64,000 nt of DNA from an uncultured Bacteroidota bacterium (GTDB lineage Bacteria > Bacteroidota > Bacteroidia > Flavobacteriales > Flavobacteriaceae): contig CACIKV010000001.1 in the NCBI GenBank assembly GCA_902587325.1, forward strand, positions 1-64,000. The letters are read 5' to 3'. The stretch's first letter is position 1. Every line of letters starts with the position of its first letter. The notes under the pieces were generated by a model, which ran no database searches, was not told the DNA's origin, and saw only the letters and a program-made list of their open reading frames with translations. The translations under genes were made by a program, and so were the position numbers. Positions 56,937 to 64,000 of this stretch are shown here, piece by piece.

Positions 56937-57219
56937 GTTTTATAAATTATTCGGAAATATATATTTAATCATTACAACAGTTTTTTTAATTTGGATTTTC
57001 TTTTGGGACTCAAATTCGGTAATAGTTAATTTAAAACTTAGAAAAGAAATTAATGAATTAGAAAAAAGAAAAGCCGAGTTAGAAAAAAATATAGTTATAG
57101 ATAAAAAAATAATTTCTTCACTTGAAAATTTAGATAGTTTAGAAAAATATGCGAGAGAAAAGCTTTTTATGAAGAAAGAAAATGAGGAGATTTATATTAT
57201 AGAATTTTTAGAAAAGTAA
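56911..57219 (+). CDS. FtsB/DivIC-like septum formation protein
   Basis: A 102-residue single-pass membrane protein. A basic N-terminus, one transmembrane helix (IYLIITTVFLIWIFFW), a coiled coil (LRKEINELEKRKAELEKNI) and a YAREKLFMKKENEEIYII ending form the FtsB/DivIC pattern, a scaffold of the division machinery. The only good start is TTG at 56911, which overlaps udk by 26 bases. There is no ATG in the N-terminal part. Confidence 0.88.
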   Translation: MIKKIKKSKFYKLFGNIYLIITTVFLIWIFFWDSNSVIVNLKLRKEINELEKRKAELEKNIVIDKKIISSLENLDSLEKYAREKLFMKKENEEIYIIEFLEK

Positions 57220-57980
57220 TGGGTAAAATAATTTCAATTTCCAATCAAAAAGGTGGTGTTGGTAAAACGACAACATCTGTCAGTTTAGCTGCTTCACTCG
57301 GAATTTTAGAAAAAAAGGTTTTATTGATTGATGCTGATCCACAAGGTAATGCATCTTCAGGTATTGGTATTAATTCAGAAGATTTTAACTTCTCAATTTA
57401 TGATGTGTTATTAAAAAATTGTAAAGCTAAAGACGCTGTAATAAAAACCAATAGTCCAAATTTAGATTTAATTCCAGCGAATATTGATTTAGTAGCAATT
57501 GAAATTGAATTAGTTGATATTCCAAAAAGAGAATATGTATTTAAAAGTGTTTTCTCAGAAATTATAAATGATTATGATTTTTTAATTATCGATTGTCCAC
57601 CATCTTTAGGACTAATCACTTTAAATGCTTTAACAGCTTCAAACTCTGTAATAATTCCAATACAATGTGAGTACTATGCCCTCGAGGGGCTTGGAAAACT
57701 CCTTAATACTATTAAGGGTGTACAAAATGTTCATAATAATATTTTAGAAATAGAAGGAATATTACTTACCATGTTTGACTCTAGATTAAGATTGTCTAAT
57801 CAAGTAAAAGAAGATGTAAAAAAGCATTTTGGAAATATGGTTTTTGATACAATAATTCCTAGAAATGTTAGCTTAGGTGAAGCTCCAAGTCATGGTGAAA
57901 GTATAATTGTTTACAATGCGACAAGTAAAGGGTCAAAAAGTTATATTAAATTTGCTCAAGAAATAATAAATTTAAATTAA
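57219..57980 (+). CDS. parA: ParA/Soj chromosome partition ATPase
   Basis: A 253-residue Walker-type ATPase. The deviant P-loop KGGVGKTTTSVSLA (residues 10-23), DADPQGNAS and IDCPPSLG are present. It drives segregation of the replication origin together with ParB, encoded directly downstream. Its ATG overlaps the preceding stop codon by one base. Confidence 0.97.
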   Translation: MGKIISISNQKGGVGKTTTSVSLAASLGILEKKVLLIDADPQGNASSGIGINSEDFNFSIYDVLLKNCKAKDAVIKTNSPNLDLIPANIDLVAIEIELVDIPKREYVFKSVFSEIINDYDFLIIDCPPSLGLITLNALTASNSVIIPIQCEYYALEGLGKLLNTIKGVQNVHNNILEIEGILLTMFDSRLRLSNQVKEDVKKHFGNMVFDTIIPRNVSLGEAPSHGESIIVYNATSKGSKSYIKFAQEIINLN

Positions 57981-57981
57981 T

Positions 57982-58848
57982 TTGGCAAAAGCATATAAAA
58001 AAAGAGTTTTAGGTCGTGGATTATCAGCAATCTTAAATGAGGATGATAATAATAGGTTTAAACAAAACATTAACTCAAATAATATTAACGAAATTGATGT
58101 TAATGATATTAGTCTCAACCCAGACCAACCAAGGACAAATTTCAATCAAAATTCACTCGAACAACTAGCTTCATCAATTAACGAGCTAGGCTTAATACAA
58201 CCTATAACTGTAAAAGAAAAAGATGGAAAATACATCTTAATATCCGGCGAAAGAAGATTAAGAGCTTTTAAGAAATTAAATTTAGATTCAATTCCAGCTT
58301 ACATACGAAAAGCTAATGATCAATCATCTTTGGAAATGGCACTAGTTGAAAATATTCAAAGAAGAGATTTAGATGCAATTGAAATTGCAATTTCATACAA
58401 AAGACTTATAGAAGAATTAAATCTTTCTCACGTTGAGATGAGTAAGAAGTTAGGAAAAGATAGATCAACAATTACAAATTATATAAGATTATTAAAACTT
58501 GATCCGATAATCCAAGGTGGAATTAGAGATAAATTTATTAGTATGGGTCATGGAAGAGCTATTATAAACATAGCAAGCCATGAAAAACAATTATTTATAT
58601 ATGAGCAGATATTAAAGAATAATTTATCTGTCAGACAAACTGAAATTAAAGTAAGAGAATTAGATAAACCTAAATCTGTCACTAAAAATCTAGAAATAGA
58701 TAAATCTATTAAAGATCAGATTCAAAAAACTGAATCTAAGATTAAGTCTAAGATTAATTTAAAAAAAAATAAAAACAAATTTATTTTAAGTTTTATTTTT
58801 AAATCTAAAAGAGAATTAATTCAAATTTTAAAAAAATTAAATGATTAG
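57982..58848 (+). CDS. parB: ParB/Spo0J chromosome partition protein
   Basis: A 288-residue DNA-binding CTPase. The N-terminal part has DISLNPDQPRTNF and the CTP-binding motif GERRLRA, followed by ENIQRRDLDAIE and a helix-turn-helix (SHVEMSKKLGKDRSTITNY). The start is TTG at 57982, two bases after the parA stop. It binds parS sites near the origin; none was seen in the window. It overlaps the next gene by 8 bases. Confidence 0.96.
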   Translation: MAKAYKKRVLGRGLSAILNEDDNNRFKQNINSNNINEIDVNDISLNPDQPRTNFNQNSLEQLASSINELGLIQPITVKEKDGKYILISGERRLRAFKKLNLDSIPAYIRKANDQSSLEMALVENIQRRDLDAIEIAISYKRLIEELNLSHVEMSKKLGKDRSTITNYIRLLKLDPIIQGGIRDKFISMGHGRAIINIASHEKQLFIYEQILKNNLSVRQTEIKVRELDKPKSVTKNLEIDKSIKDQIQKTESKIKSKINLKKNKNKFILSFIFKSKRELIQILKKLND

Positions 58849-59374
58849 AAAATTGAGTTTATTTTTTTTATTAGTTCTATTATCAAATTATACAAAATCT
58901 CAAGAAATAGTTGAAAATTATAATAGAAATATATTGAGACCTTCAAAAGCTGCTTTTTATTCCGCCGTAATTCCAGGACTAGGTCAAGTATATAATAATA
59001 AAATATGGAAGTTGCCTATATTATATACAGCAATTGGAGTTTCCGCATATTCGTTCGATTTCAATAAAAAAAAGTACTGGAGTTACAGAAATGCTTATAA
59101 AAGAAGAAAAGCTGGATTTTCCGATGATGAATTTCAGGGTATCATTATTAATGATGATAGGTTATTAGATGGACAAAATTTTCATAGGAGATATAAAGAT
59201 TTGTCCATGGTTTTTCTTGTTGGTTTTTATTTTTTGAATATTTTAGATGCAAACATTGATGCACATCTTTTGGATTATAATGTGGATGAAAATTTATCTT
59301 TTGGACCATACCATGAAAACACTGAAAATTTTTACACTACATCATTAGGAATGAAAATTAAATTAAAATTTTAA
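58841..59374 (+). CDS. DUF5683 domain membrane-associated protein
   Basis: A 177-residue protein with a signal peptide and the DUF5683 pattern PSKAAFYSAVIPGLGQVYNNKIWKL-type (two glycine turns and a KIWK segment), then FDFNKKKYWSYRNAYKRR and a second hydrophobic stretch (SMVFLVGFYFLNILDA). Its place between parB and dapB is typical in Flavobacteriia. Function not known. Confidence 0.88.
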   Translation: MIRKLSLFFLLVLLSNYTKSQEIVENYNRNILRPSKAAFYSAVIPGLGQVYNNKIWKLPILYTAIGVSAYSFDFNKKKYWSYRNAYKRRKAGFSDDEFQGIIINDDRLLDGQNFHRRYKDLSMVFLVGFYFLNILDANIDAHLLDYNVDENLSFGPYHENTENFYTTSLGMKIKLKF

Positions 59375-60078
59375 TGAATATAGCAATAATTGGATATGGT
59401 CAGATGGGTAAAGAAATTGAAAAAATTTCAATCTCAAGAGATCATAAGATTGGAAAAATAATTGATGTTAATACGCATAATAAAGACTTAAGTGGTTGTG
59501 ATGTTGCAATTTTATTTACCACTCCTGACAGTGTAGTCCAAAATATAAAAATATGTTTAGATAATAAAGTTCCTGTTGTATGCGGAACAACTGGTTGGCT
59601 TGAAAAATATGATTACATAACTGATTATTGCAAAAGAAAAGATGCAACTTTTTTATTTTCACCAAATTTTAGTATTGGAGTAAACCTTTTTTTTAAACTC
59701 AACAGTTTTTTTGCTGAAAAGATATCTAAATATAAAAATTTTAATGTCTCAATTAATGAAAAACATCATTTAAAAAAAATTGATAAACCTAGTGGAACTG
59801 CTATTAAAATTGCAGAAGATATTTTATTAAACTGCTCATTATCGGGATGGACTTTGAAAGATGAAAAAGATAAGTTAAAAATAAATTCTGATAGATTTGG
59901 AAAAGAAAAGGGATTTCATGAAGTTTTATATGAATCAGAGCATGATTCTATTTCTATATCACATAATGCAAAATCAAGAAAAGGTTTTGCTCTAGGGGCT
60001 GTCTTGTGTGCTGAATGGATTTTTGATAAAAAGGGTGTTTTTACTATGGATGATTTTTTGAGTAACACTAATTTCTAA
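59374..60078 (+). CDS. dapB: 4-hydroxy-tetrahydrodipicolinate reductase
   Basis: A 234-residue enzyme of lysine and diaminopimelate synthesis. The NAD(P) loop is IIGYGQMGKEIE, the CGTTGW motif and the active-site segment NEKHHLKKIDKPSGTA (His-His with Lys) are present. Length is slightly short, as is typical of Bacteroidota forms. Its start overlaps the preceding stop by one base. Confidence 0.96.
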   Translation: MNIAIIGYGQMGKEIEKISISRDHKIGKIIDVNTHNKDLSGCDVAILFTTPDSVVQNIKICLDNKVPVVCGTTGWLEKYDYITDYCKRKDATFLFSPNFSIGVNLFFKLNSFFAEKISKYKNFNVSINEKHHLKKIDKPSGTAIKIAEDILLNCSLSGWTLKDEKDKLKINSDRFGKEKGFHEVLYESEHDSISISHNAKSRKGFALGAVLCAEWIFDKKGVFTMDDFLSNTNF

Positions 60079-60080
60079 AA

Positions 60081-61775
60081 ATGGGATGGGCTGAGTGGTT
60101 TTATTTTTTTATAATAATTCAAATAATTCATGGATTAGGTACATGGAAACTCTATAAATCTGCTAACTTTAATCCTATATTAAGTTTTATACCAATTTAT
60201 AATGGTATAATATTATTAAAAATAATTAATAAACCTTGGTGGTGGTTAATTCTTCTTTTTATACCAATAGTCAATTTATTAATTTTTCCTGTTATTTGGG
60301 TTGGAACAATCAAAAGCTTTGGAAAAAAATCTTTGCTAGATATTTTTTTTGTTATACTAACTCTAGGGTTTTATATTTATACTATTAATTATTCAAATAA
60401 CATTAATTATGTTAACAATAAAAGCTTAAATAAATCATCTGGACTTGAAGAGTGGATAAGTTCTATAATTTTTGCAATAACTCTTGCCACTATTGTTCAC
60501 ACATATTTCATTCAACCATTTATTATTCCAACTGGCTCGTTGGAAAGAACCCTTTTAGTTGGTGATTTTTTATTTGTTAGTAAGTATCACTATGGAGCAA
60601 GAGTACCTAAAACTGTTGTGGCATTTCCTATGGTGCATGACACTATTGTAGGAACAGGAATAAGATCCTACTTAAATAAACCTCAACTACCTTATTTAAG
60701 GCTACCAAAGATTCAATCAATTAAAAGAAATGAGATTGTGACTTTCAATTGGCCTGCAGATACAGTTCGACAATTTTTTGTAAGGGAAAAGGGTGTAAAA
60801 AAACCGCTTGACAAAAAATCAAACTACGTAAAAAGATGTGTTGCAATTCCAGGTGATACACTAGAAATAATTGATGGATTAGTACACATTAACGGAAAGG
60901 TTAGTATATTTCCAAGCAGGGCAAAACCTATTTACAAATATGTATCATACTCAGATAATGGAATTTCAAGTCAAAAATTATTAAAACTGAATATCTCAGA
61001 TTTTCAAAGAAAGTTTGTTATTAGTAGAAATAGAAATTCTTTTGATTTTTTAAGGCCTTATATTTTAGGAGTAATAGATCAAAATAATGAAAGTTTTACA
61101 ATTATTACAAGTTCCAAGGGAATACCAAAAAAAATAATTGTTGAAAATAGACTTTCAATTAAGGAAATTACAGAAAAAATAAAGAATCTTAGTTTGACTG
61201 AAGAAGATTATAGGATAATTGAAAACAGCAATATTGTGGATAGTATTGTTAGAGTCTTCAAAAAGGATAAATCATATAATACTGCATTTTTTCCAAATGA
61301 AATTAGTTATGATTGGAATGAGGACAATTTAGGACCAATTGTTATTCCAAAGAAAGGTTTTAATATTGATCTAAACCTCAAAAACTTACCTCTGTATAAA
61401 AAAATTATTAGAGATTATGAAAAAAACTTAATTGATGTAAAAAATGGAAATATTTTTATCAATGGTGAATTTGCAGATAATTATAGCTTCAAAATGGACT
61501 ATTATTGGATGATGGGAGATAATAGATATAATTCAGAAGACAGTCGAGTGTGGGGATTTGTTCCAGAAGATCATATTTTAGGTAAACCTATATTTATTTG
61601 GATGAGTATTGAAGGTATTAATGATGGTTTTAAAAACTGGAGAATCAGATGGGAAAGAGTCTTTACTACAATTCATGGAGATGGAAAACCAAAATCATAT
61701 TTAATTCATTTTATTGTTTTTGTTTTTTTAGTATGGCTTATTAACAAATTCATTATTTATAAAAAAAATAATTAA
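60081..61775 (+). CDS. lepB: Signal peptidase I (long Bacteroidota form)
   Basis: A 564-residue inner membrane protease that removes signal peptides. Three N-terminal hydrophobic segments and a helix near 128-145 precede the catalytic Ser153 in IIPTGSLERTL, and Lys251 lies in NYVKRCVAIPGD. The Ser is followed by Leu, where Met is usual. A long insertion (about 285-455) separates the catalytic part from the C-terminal MGDNRYNSEDSRVWGFV box, and a membrane helix ends the protein. WbqC follows immediately. Confidence 0.95.
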   Translation: MGWAEWFYFFIIIQIIHGLGTWKLYKSANFNPILSFIPIYNGIILLKIINKPWWWLILLFIPIVNLLIFPVIWVGTIKSFGKKSLLDIFFVILTLGFYIYTINYSNNINYVNNKSLNKSSGLEEWISSIIFAITLATIVHTYFIQPFIIPTGSLERTLLVGDFLFVSKYHYGARVPKTVVAFPMVHDTIVGTGIRSYLNKPQLPYLRLPKIQSIKRNEIVTFNWPADTVRQFFVREKGVKKPLDKKSNYVKRCVAIPGDTLEIIDGLVHINGKVSIFPSRAKPIYKYVSYSDNGISSQKLLKLNISDFQRKFVISRNRNSFDFLRPYILGVIDQNNESFTIITSSKGIPKKIIVENRLSIKEITEKIKNLSLTEEDYRIIENSNIVDSIVRVFKKDKSYNTAFFPNEISYDWNEDNLGPIVIPKKGFNIDLNLKNLPLYKKIIRDYEKNLIDVKNGNIFINGEFADNYSFKMDYYWMMGDNRYNSEDSRVWGFVPEDHILGKPIFIWMSIEGINDGFKNWRIRWERVFTTIHGDGKPKSYLIHFIVFVFLVWLINKFIIYKKNN

Positions 61776-62360
61776 TTGTTTTCTTTAATTCCATCATATT
61801 TTCCACCAATTTCACATTGGAAATACATCATAGATAAAGATTGTAATTGGAATATTTATTCCTCGTTTCAAAAACAGACCTTGACTAATAGAACCTATAT
61901 ACATGGAGCTAATGGAATTTTAATGCTTAGTGTTCCAATTAAGCATACAAATAAAAAAAGAAAAAAGCTATTAAGTGAAATTGAAATTGAGAATAACCAT
62001 GACTGGATGAAAAATCATTTTAAATCAATAAAAATTGCTTATCAATCATCACCTTATTATGAATTTTACGAAAGTAAATTAATTGATCATTTTAGTAGTG
62101 ATTTTAAACAACTTTTTAAACTTAATTTAAGTTCAATTAAGTTTGTTTTTGATTGTCTTAAACTAGAATATAAACCTAAGAAGACAGAATTTAGAAAAAT
62201 TAATTTTAAGGATTTATCTGTCTTGACAAACGTTAAAAGATCAAATAATATTAATACCAAATACACACAACTTTTTGAAGAAAAAAATGGTTTTTTATAT
62301 GATCTAAGTATTTTAGACCTGTTATTTAATTGCGGTCCTAATACTTTAGATTACATATAA
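61776..62360 (+). CDS. WbqC-like family protein
   Basis: A 194-residue protein of the WbqC-like family, shown by LIPSYFPPISHWKYIID, FQKQTLTNRTYIHGANG and SVPIKHTNKKR. The family is thought to act in surface polysaccharide synthesis, without a known reaction. It begins with TTG directly after the lepB stop, as found in other flavobacterial genomes where wbqC follows lepB. Confidence 0.87.
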   Translation: MFSLIPSYFPPISHWKYIIDKDCNWNIYSSFQKQTLTNRTYIHGANGILMLSVPIKHTNKKRKKLLSEIEIENNHDWMKNHFKSIKIAYQSSPYYEFYESKLIDHFSSDFKQLFKLNLSSIKFVFDCLKLEYKPKKTEFRKINFKDLSVLTNVKRSNNINTKYTQLFEEKNGFLYDLSILDLLFNCGPNTLDYI

Positions 62361-62361
62361 A

Positions 62362-62643
62362 TGGCAGACCTTTAAGCCGGATTCTGTCTAGCCTTATCAT
62401 TTATCTTGACATAAAATTACTAATATGTTCTAACCGCCTACCCATCAACATTGGACGAGCAATCCTCAAACGTTGATATACTTGGCGTTTCACCTCACAG
62501 AGTTTACACGATTTCACTACAGCCGAACTGTACATTCTTTCTGTTGCACTATTCCTTCTATTACTAGCGGTGGGAGTTACCCACTGTGTTGCCCTTTGGT
62601 GTCCGGACTTTCCTCTTTAAAAAGCGATAAGAAAGTCTGCCAG
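62362..62643 (-). ncRNA. rnpB: RNase P RNA (class A)
   Basis: Read on the minus strand, the 5' region has GAGGAAAGTCCGGAC, and the 3' end has GACAGAATCCGGCTTA just before GGTCTGCC, which pairs with GGCAGAC at the 5' end as P1. These are the universally conserved P3/P4 and P1/P17 parts of the class A RNase P RNA. Ends are approximate, by pairing of P1. A 63-codon open frame on the plus strand here is not a gene. Confidence 0.95.
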
Positions 62644-62707
62644 TACAAATGTAATATATTTTAATTTTTTTTATTAAAAAATGAATCGCTAGTTTATATT
62701 TGTATGG

Positions 62708-64000
62708 ATGAGTGATTACATTGTTTCTTCATTAAAGTATAGGCCAAGCTCTTTTGAAAGTGTGATAGGTCAAAAACAGATAACAAAAACACTCGAGAAT
62801 TCAATCAAAGAAAAAAAAATTCCATCTGCTATCCTTTTTTGTGGACCAAGAGGTGTTGGTAAAACATCATGTGCAAGAATTTTTGCAAGAGAAATTAACA
62901 ATTTTGATTATAGTGATGATTTATCGTTTAATATATTTGAATTAGATGCTGCTTCAAACAATAAAGTCGAAGATATTAGGGATTTAATTGATAAGGTTAG
63001 AATTCCGCCACAATCTGGAAAGTATAAAGTATACATAATTGATGAAGTTCACATGTTATCAAAAAATGCTGAGAATGCTTTTCTTAAAACCTTAGAAGAG
63101 CCACCTCCTCACATTGTATTTATTTTAGCAACAACTGAAAAAAATAAAATTTTACCTACAATTTTATCAAGATGTCAGATATATGATTTTAATAGAATTA
63201 GTGAAAATGAAATTGCTAAAAATTTAAAACATATTTGTGTTAAAGAGGGTGTAAAATTTGAAGATCAAGCATTACGTATTATTGCTAAGAAATCTGATGG
63301 ATCATTAAGAGATTCTCTCACAATATTAGATAGGGTTGTGAACTTTACAAATAAGAGTATTTCATTAAAAGAAACTTCAAGTATATTAAATATTTTAGAT
63401 AATGAAACATATGTTGAAATTGTAGATAAAATAATTAATGGACTTCTAGCTGAAGTAATTGAAGTATTTAATGAATTAAGTAATAAAGGTTTTGATGAGA
63501 AAGAATTTTTAATTGGACTTGCGAACCATTACAGAAATCTACTAATTGTAAAATCTTCAATTTCTGAACGATTAATTACTGATAAATCAAGTCGTGTTTT
63601 GCTTTCAAAACAATCTGAAAAAATTTCAAAAAACGATATAATTGATATTATAATAAAAATTGAATATACAATCTTTAAATACTCTGAAATTGAAAATAAA
63701 AAATTATTGGTTGAAATACTTCTTATGAAAATATTATCAAAAGAAGGTGATGGCTTACATACAGAGAATAGAACTACTGAAAAAAAAAAGATTGATTTAA
63801 AAAAAATAGAAAAGAGAACTGATTTAATACAAAATGAAAATAAACGTACTAATGCTTTCGTTAATGATAATGTTACATCAAAATCTGTAACTGAAAAAAG
63901 TGATAAATTAACTAGCAAGAATCAAAATAACATTAACAATAACCCCATCAAAATAGATAATGAAGTTTCTGCATTTTCATTATCAAGTTTAAAAATAAAA
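62708..64000 (+). CDS. dnaX: DNA polymerase III subunit gamma/tau (3' end cut by window)
   Basis: The frame is open from ATG 62708 through the last base, 431 codons, so the C-terminus is missing. N-terminal features: YRPSSFESVIGQ, the Walker A loop CGPRGVGKTS, DELDAAS-like FELDAASNNKVEDIR, IIDEVHML (Walker B) and TTEKNKILPTILSRCQ with the Arg finger region. The clamp-loader subunit loads the sliding clamp. The four-Cys zinc module, which usually lies between Walker A and DAAS, is absent; that segment is short and has no Cys. The part after about residue 340 is low-complexity linker. Confidence 0.95.
   Translation, partial: MSDYIVSSLKYRPSSFESVIGQKQITKTLENSIKEKKIPSAILFCGPRGVGKTSCARIFAREINNFDYSDDLSFNIFELDAASNNKVEDIRDLIDKVRIPPQSGKYKVYIIDEVHMLSKNAENAFLKTLEEPPPHIVFILATTEKNKILPTILSRCQIYDFNRISENEIAKNLKHICVKEGVKFEDQALRIIAKKSDGSLRDSLTILDRVVNFTNKSISLKETSSILNILDNETYVEIVDKIINGLLAEVIEVFNELSNKGFDEKEFLIGLANHYRNLLIVKSSISERLITDKSSRVLLSKQSEKISKNDIIDIIIKIEYTIFKYSEIENKKLLVEILLMKILSKEGDGLHTENRTTEKKKIDLKKIEKRTDLIQNENKRTNAFVNDNVTSKSVTEKSDKLTSKNQNNINNNPIKIDNEVSAFSLSSLKIK

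Noticed and set aside
62473-62664. Open reading frame of 63 codons on the plus strand
   Set aside because: It lies in the antisense strand of the RNase P RNA and has no protein-like features.
1-64000. CRISPR arrays, transposases and integrases
   Set aside because: I looked for repeat-spacer patterns, DDE or tyrosine recombinase motifs and found none in the window.

Overview
The window is low-GC DNA (A+T rich throughout) from a bacterium of the Bacteroidota, most likely a marine member of the Flavobacteriia. The evidence is two SusC/SusD polysaccharide utilisation loci (PULs), a type IX secretion C-terminal domain, lipoprotein and Sus-type exports, starts without Shine-Dalgarno sequences, and the housekeeping order parA-parB-DUF5683-dapB-lepB-wbqC. 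Species identity cannot be read from the sequence alone.

Region 1 (1-17021) is a xylan PUL. A truncated LacI-family regulator faces a minus-strand run: sulfatase, susC, susD, a small secreted protein, a hairpin terminator, then a tightly packed set of sulfatase, GH43, xylulokinase, xylose isomerase, a vSGLT-like sodium/sugar symporter and two GH10 proteins. The genes cover capture, depolymerisation, removal of sulfate, uptake of xylose and conversion to xylulose-5-phosphate. A LacI-type palindrome lies upstream of susC.

Region 2 (17098-20768) starts with tRNA-Arg(TCT). It holds a PspC-domain protein and several small secreted proteins of unknown role, and is bracketed by two exact 29-bp copies of a terminator hairpin. 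Two adjacent secreted proteins share identical signal-peptide DNA.

Region 3 (20769-27310) has a secreted esterase and, divergently, a GH20-like lipoprotein, a DUF1080 (3-keto-glycoside hydrolase/lyase) lipoprotein and two exported Gfo/Idh/MocA oxidoreductases. This suggests an oxidative (3-keto) route of glycoside cleavage. Region 4 (27299-32384) holds assorted cell genes: a DUF3089 hydrolase, an acyltransferase, a cyclophilin, a DUF4442 protein and thioredoxin reductase.

Region 5 (32509-34181) begins with tRNA-Pro(TGG). It carries a frameshifted EF-hand/coiled-coil gene flanked by two related palindromes and ends in a degenerate copy of a tRNA-Pro 3' end, which looks like a small decayed island. 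Region 6 (34334-54643) is a laminarin-type beta-1,3-glucan PUL: a SusR-like membrane regulator, susC, susD, two surface glycan-binding lipoproteins, GH16, GH3, a large GH5 protein with a T9SS tail, an Fn3-like lipoprotein, and a convergent sulfatase. It ends at tRNA-Pro(GGG).

Region 7 (54785-64000) is mainly core genome: a PQQ-type sugar dehydrogenase with its cytochrome c, udk, ftsB-like, parA, parB, DUF5683, dapB, lepB, wbqC, then the RNase P RNA on the minus strand and the start of dnaX, which runs off the end.
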